Part shown: positions 60,406 through 64,000 of the stretch, one piece after another | Numbering within the stretch: position 1 is the first letter of the stretch | Layout: each line of letters opens with the position of its first letter | From: CAG-698 sp964385755 | GTDB lineage: Bacteria; Bacillota_I; Bacilli_A; ML615J-28; CAG-698 | Direction: 5' to 3' | Length of the DNA stretch: 64,000 bases | NCBI GenBank assembly: GCA_964385755.1 | Contig: CAYLPZ010000001.1 | Location: forward strand, 231,401-295,400 | The notes under the pieces: generated by a model | Told to the model about the DNA's origin: nothing | Databases searched by the model: none | What the model saw: the letters and a program-made list of their open reading frames with translations, nothing else | Translations under genes and position numbers: made by a program

Positions 60406-63141
60406 TTATATACTTCTCCTTTTTCTTATTAACAAAATTCCTAGTAAAGATACTAGTAAATATATTGATGAAAGATTATTACATCCTGCTTTCTTTACTT
60501 CTGTAAATCTAGCAACTAAATGAGTATCTTGATTACCAATGTTAGTTACTTTTATGTCACCATCAAACCAGCCAATAAACTCATAACCTTCTTTACTACA
60601 ATTTGGTAATATTATATCTTTACCATCTTTAAAGAAATTCTCCTCTTGTAACGTTGAAAGTTCAAGCATACCACCATTTAAATCAAGTGTAAGAACATAT
60701 AACTTGACATATTTCGTCTCAAGTGTAACATTTTCATTAATAACTTTTTCAATTTTTCTATTACCATCATAATAACCAATAAACTCATAACCTTCTTTGA
60801 ATAATTCTTCTAAAACATATTCTTCGTTATAATCTAACATAACGGTAGTGATATTTCCATCATTGTTTATAGTAACAACAAATGAAAGTTTACTATATAC
60901 CGCTTTTACAGAAATGTTTTGGTTACATACTTCTTCAACTTTCTCATTTGTACTTACGTTAATATAATATAAAAATGTATATCCCTCTTTAGTTGGTATA
61001 GGTAATTTTATATTCTCATTATAGTCAAGTTTTGTTTTTAAAACTCCTTCTACCTTTCCACCATCTAAATCATATTCAACAGTAAATGTTATTTTTTCAA
61101 ATGCCGCATATAAATTTATTGCTTTAGTTATTTCTATCTTTTCAACGATTTCTCCAAAAGTAGAAAAGCCCACAAAAACATATCCTTCCTTAGCTTCTAC
61201 TTCATAGTCAAGTTTTAAAATAGTACCATACTCCACTAAAAGTTTGTCAATTAACTGCTCTCCATTAAATATTTGTACAGTATATTTATTCTTAATAAAA
61301 GTTGCGGTGATTATAATATCTTCATAAACATTATTTACTTTTCCCTTCCAACCACTAAATTTTCCACCAGTAGTATCAAAGTCTATTAGTTTAAGTTCAT
61401 CACCATAATTAATATATTCTTCTTTATATACTTCATCATTTACTAAATATGTTACTTTACATTTCTTTATCTCATAATTTGCAACATATTTATAGTTTTC
61501 ATCTTCTTTTACAAAACCTAAGAAATTATAGCCTTCATATTCTTTAACACTTGGGAAAACAATGTCTTCTTCATTTTTAAAATACCATGTAATAATGCTT
61601 TCATCAAACAATTGATAAGTTACCTTAAAGTAATCATCAGAGCTTGTAAGTTCCTCATAACTTCCTAGCTTGTTATTATTTAAAACTGGCATAACATAGT
61701 ATTTTACATCACCATCAAAATAGTCAACAAATTCTTCGTCTAAACTTGTTTTTGCGATGAACTTGCTTTCACCATTTGTATTTCTAAAAATAACATAATA
61801 TTTATAATTATTTTGTCTTACACCAATTGTATGTTTACTACCATCATTTATTATATAGAAATTATTTTCTATCTTTTCTTCATTACACTCAATATCAATA
61901 ACTGGTGCTAAGACTTTTTCACTAAAGTAACTTTTTGCATTTTGTAAGTTATTCTTCATTGATTGATTTGAACTTGTTAAATTACTATATTTAAAGATTG
62001 AAAAACCTTCAACATTTTGGTAATTTGCCATATATGTAAATTGTCTATTTAATTCATCATTATCTTTCCAGTCGCCAGTAGTACTTGCACGATATAGACC
62101 AATTCCAATATATAGTTTAGTTCTTGAGTTTTTTACAACTTTATCCCACCACTCTACAGTACTATAGAATAAATTATTTCCTTCACTTGTTCCTGGGTAG
62201 CACTGCGGAATAATATAATCAATCCAACCTTCATTTACCCATTTTAAAGTATCACAATATAAATAATCATCATAATGACCTTGAGTTATGCCAAGTGATC
62301 CATCAGATATCGCAAATCCATTTTCATCATATTCAACTTTTCCACTTCCATTTTGCCATGCGGCGGTAGGGCTTATTCCAAGTTCAATACATGTATTGTT
62401 TTCTTGATTATAGCGTTCAATCTCTGTATCTAAAGATTTAATTAATTTATCAATACTATCTCTTCTAAATTGTTTAATTCCTTGTCCTACTCCATATTTA
62501 CTATAAGTATCTAAGTCAGATTCCATCCCTTCAATATAAAAATAATCATCAAAATGAATGGCATCAATATTATATTTTCTAACAACTTCCATAACAACAT
62601 TAACAAGGAAATTCTGTACCTCAGGAATTCCAGGATTTAGAATAACAGTACTACTTCCTTTAAGTAGATTATTTGGGTTGCTTGCAGGATTACTTTTAGG
62701 AAATTTACTAGCAATTGTTTCTTTTGACTGACTTACACTTGTAGTTACACGATATGGGTTCATCCAAGCATGAAATTCAATTCCACGTTTATGACACTCT
62801 TCAATAACCCAAGGAAGAGCTTCCCATGAAGGGTTAGTATTATAATAAGATGACCAGTTACTATATACAGATTCATATAAAGCATCATTCATTATTCTAA
62901 TATGAAAAATTAAAATATTCAAATTATACTCTTCCATTGTATCAAGAATTTTTGTTACTTCTTTTTGATATTTTTCCTTTGTGGAAAATCGGCTTATGTC
63001 ACTTGTTAATGGACTAACCCAAACAGCTCTAGCTTCTCTTTTCACTTCAAAATCTTCATTAATTAATGTTTGTTCTTTAGCAGTTACAAAAGAAGGAGAA
63101 ACTAACAATAATAAAATAAATAAAAAAAATAATTTCTTCAT
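60406..63141 (-). CDS. Secreted GHL10 hydrolase with InlB-type repeats (paralogue 4)
   Basis: The 911-residue protein has a signal peptide (FLFILLLLVSPSFVTA) and the GHL10 barrel with EARAVWVSPLTSDISRFSTK, FHIRIMNDALYESVYSNWS, CHKRGIEFHAWMNPYRV, IHFDDYFYIEG and WIDYIIPQCYPG. About six InlB B-type repeats follow (~500-880; GYEFIGWFDGD, GYVFVGF, NLYAAFEK). It ends KKAGCNNLSSIYLLVSLLGI plus LLIRKRRSI, the same Cys-TM-Lys/Arg layout as paralogue 3. It abuts paralogue 3 with no gap, so the two form an operon. Confidence 0.87.
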   Translation of the reverse strand: MKKLFFLFILLLLVSPSFVTAKEQTLINEDFEVKREARAVWVSPLTSDISRFSTKEKYQKEVTKILDTMEEYNLNILIFHIRIMNDALYESVYSNWSSYYNTNPSWEALPWVIEECHKRGIEFHAWMNPYRVTTSVSQSKETIASKFPKSNPASNPNNLLKGSSTVILNPGIPEVQNFLVNVVMEVVRKYNIDAIHFDDYFYIEGMESDLDTYSKYGVGQGIKQFRRDSIDKLIKSLDTEIERYNQENNTCIELGISPTAAWQNGSGKVEYDENGFAISDGSLGITQGHYDDYLYCDTLKWVNEGWIDYIIPQCYPGTSEGNNLFYSTVEWWDKVVKNSRTKLYIGIGLYRASTTGDWKDNDELNRQFTYMANYQNVEGFSIFKYSNLTSSNQSMKNNLQNAKSYFSEKVLAPVIDIECNEEKIENNFYIINDGSKHTIGVRQNNYKYYVIFRNTNGESKFIAKTSLDEEFVDYFDGDVKYYVMPVLNNNKLGSYEELTSSDDYFKVTYQLFDESIITWYFKNEEDIVFPSVKEYEGYNFLGFVKEDENYKYVANYEIKKCKVTYLVNDEVYKEEYINYGDELKLIDFDTTGGKFSGWKGKVNNVYEDIIITATFIKNKYTVQIFNGEQLIDKLLVEYGTILKLDYEVEAKEGYVFVGFSTFGEIVEKIEITKAINLYAAFEKITFTVEYDLDGGKVEGVLKTKLDYNENIKLPIPTKEGYTFLYYINVSTNEKVEEVCNQNISVKAVYSKLSFVVTINNDGNITTVMLDYNEEYVLEELFKEGYEFIGYYDGNRKIEKVINENVTLETKYVKLYVLTLDLNGGMLELSTLQEENFFKDGKDIILPNCSKEGYEFIGWFDGDIKVTNIGNQDTHLVARFTEVKKAGCNNLSSIYLLVSLLGILLIRKRRSI

Positions 63142-63210
63142 GCTTCTACCTACATACTTTTATTTATTATATCATTTTTAACTAATATTTGCAATTACAA
63201 AAAATGGCAG

Positions 63211-63236
63211 TAAAAAACTAGCATTTCTGCTAGTTT
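63211..63236 (-). terminator. Terminator of hpf
   Basis: AAACTAGCA (63215-63223) pairs with TGCTAGTTT (63228-63236), followed by six Ts on the minus strand. It separates hpf from the GHL10 pair. Confidence 0.9.
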
Positions 63237-63240
63237 GTTT

Positions 63241-63798
63241 TTAAATATTGCCTTCAATGATACCATAGTTATGGTCATTTCTTAAATATACAACACATAC
63301 TTTATTTGTCTCACTATTTAAGAAGATAAAGAATTTATGATCAAGCATTTCCATTTGTAAAATAGCTTCATCAACTGTCATTGGCTTTAATTCAACTTTT
63401 TTATCTTTTACCAAATTTTTAGCCATGATTTCAGTTTGTAATCCTTCCAAATCAAAATCATTACTGCTAGCATAGTAACTTCCTACTCCTTCGCGCTTTT
63501 TCTTGCAATCATAAGCTTTAGATTTATGAGTACGCAACTGGCTTATAAGTTTTGATGAAACTGCATCAGCCGCATTCATATATGTTTCTTCTTTAACCTC
63601 AGCTCTTAAAATTATATTTTTTGTTGGAATAGTTACTTCTACTACTTTGCAATCATCATATTCTTTACAAAGAACATGTGCTTCAATATCATCAGAATTA
63701 CGAAAGTATTGTTCAAGCTTTGATAATTTAGAAGTGATATACTCCTTAATTTCCTGACTAACATATGCATTTCCTTTTGTACGAATTGTAACTCTCAT
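63241..63798 (-). CDS. hpf: Ribosome hibernation-promoting factor, long form
   Basis: The 185-residue HPF has the S30AE/YfiA ribosome-binding domain (1-100: VSQEIKEYITSKLSKLEQYF, RAEVKEETYMNAADAVSSKL), a linker, and the C-terminal dimerisation domain (~125-185, PMTVDEAILQMEMLDHKFFI). The long form makes 100S ribosome dimers in stationary phase. AAGGAGGAAT precedes the ATG. Extended -10 promoter at 63851-63856. Confidence 0.95.
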   Translation of the reverse strand: MRVTIRTKGNAYVSQEIKEYITSKLSKLEQYFRNSDDIEAHVLCKEYDDCKVVEVTIPTKNIILRAEVKEETYMNAADAVSSKLISQLRTHKSKAYDCKKKREGVGSYYASSNDFDLEGLQTEIMAKNLVKDKKVELKPMTVDEAILQMEMLDHKFFIFLNSETNKVCVVYLRNDHNYGIIEGNI

Positions 63799-63850
63799 AA
63801 TTTATTCCTCCTTATATCCCAATTATAAAACATATTTGTTTTACACTTCT

Positions 63851-63859
63851 ATTATATCA
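63851..63859 (-). promoter_or_regulatory. Promoter of hpf (extended -10)
   Basis: TGA-TATAAT on the minus strand, -10 at 63856-63851. No good -35; hpf promoters are often sigma-factor regulated, which cannot be judged here. Confidence 0.4.
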
Positions 63860-63906
63860 CAAAAAAGCGTTTACAATGATATTTTTTAATAAAAAAATAT
63901 ATATTT

Positions 63907-63999
63907 TTATTTTATTTGTACATTATAAATAATCTTTTTGAATAATTTCCTGAGTTTTACAGTTGTTATGCTACAAAAGCCGATTACATACTTAATAAG
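63907..63999 (-). CDS. C-terminal end of a gene entering from the right edge
   Basis: The minus strand is open from the window edge to TAA at 63909-63907: LIKYVIGFCSITTVKLRKLF, KKIIYNVQIK and stop. The basic-hydrophobic composition is plausible for a real protein end, but only 30 codons are visible and the family is unknown. It could equally be chance in AT-rich DNA. Confidence 0.25.
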   Translation of the reverse strand, partial: LIKYVIGFCSITTVKLRKLFKKIIYNVQIK

Positions 64000-64000
64000 T

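Noticed and set aside
1..64000. Mycoplasma-like genetic code (TGA as Trp)
   Set aside because: TGA serves as stop at translationally coupled junctions (20630-20632; rbgA-rnhB overlap near 38545), and Trp is encoded by TGG throughout.
1..64000. CRISPR arrays, tRNA or rRNA genes, transposase or phage genes
   Set aside because: No spaced direct repeats, cloverleaf-like segments, rRNA-like conserved stretches or integrase/transposase motifs were seen.

Overview
The window is an AT-rich stretch (roughly 30% G+C by eye) of a low-GC Bacillota chromosome. Strong AGGAGG-type ribosome binding sites, hairpin-plus-T-run terminators and TTGxxx-17-TATAAT promoters are everywhere. TGA is used as a stop (for example at 20630-20632, and where the GTPase gene overlaps rnhB near 38545-38548), so this is the standard bacterial code and not a mycoplasma-type code. 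Spore-associated genes (a CotJA/CotJB-like fusion, CotJC, a PdaA-like deacetylase) suggest a spore-forming ancestry. The mix of GHL10 glycosidases with InlB-type repeats, Ig-like/OB-fold lipoproteins and YwaF membrane proteins fits an uncultured gut lineage of class Bacilli. No rRNA, tRNA, CRISPR array, insertion sequence or prophage is visible. Nearly all genes lie on the minus strand; the exceptions are near the left edge (655-2884) and the PadR locus (19924-20745).

Layout. 1-2884: the start of a TIR-domain gene leaving the window at the left, a GNAT remnant, an MGMT-like gene, a MerR/GyrI-like regulator and an EamA transporter. 2930-4653: queH with an unusual N-terminal extension, and a membrane protein. 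4720-7614: an unrecognised four-gene operon with a secreted Thr/Ser-rich beta protein, a membrane-anchored protein, an ABC ATPase and a permease. 7704-11878: a cation efflux protein, phosphoglucomutase and Xaa-Pro aminopeptidase operon. 11948-12903: spore coat cotJ genes. 13183-19182: an SPFH protein, an XRE-desulfoferrodoxin fusion, a small unknown and a YwaF-YwaF-lipoprotein operon. 19183-20984: a decayed region holding a PadR/HAAS/small-peptide operon and two gene remnants.

20985-31815 is mostly housekeeping: a 23S rRNA m5U methyltransferase, pdaA, a YihY/BrkB-family protein, gapA, an alpha/beta hydrolase, glnA-pyrG and tex. 31960-34479 is an OB-fold repeat lipoprotein gene split by one in-frame TAA. 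34524-45077 carries topA, an rbgA-rnhB-lipoprotein-cupin operon, sftA-lepB, an orphan prepilin and a Y-family polymerase with its YolD partner. 45148-63141 holds four GHL10 glycosidase paralogues as two tandem pairs on either side of a secA / prfB-yitT-recX-sORF-pfkB block. The window ends with hpf and the tail of another gene.

The genes most worth attention are the secreted-protein/ABC operon (4720-7614), the TIR protein at the left edge, the XRE-desulfoferrodoxin fusion (14393-14977), the CotJA-CotJB fusion, the nonsense-split OB-fold lipoprotein, and the GHL10 pairs, two of which carry a Cys-TM-basic C-terminal tail with no LPXTG.
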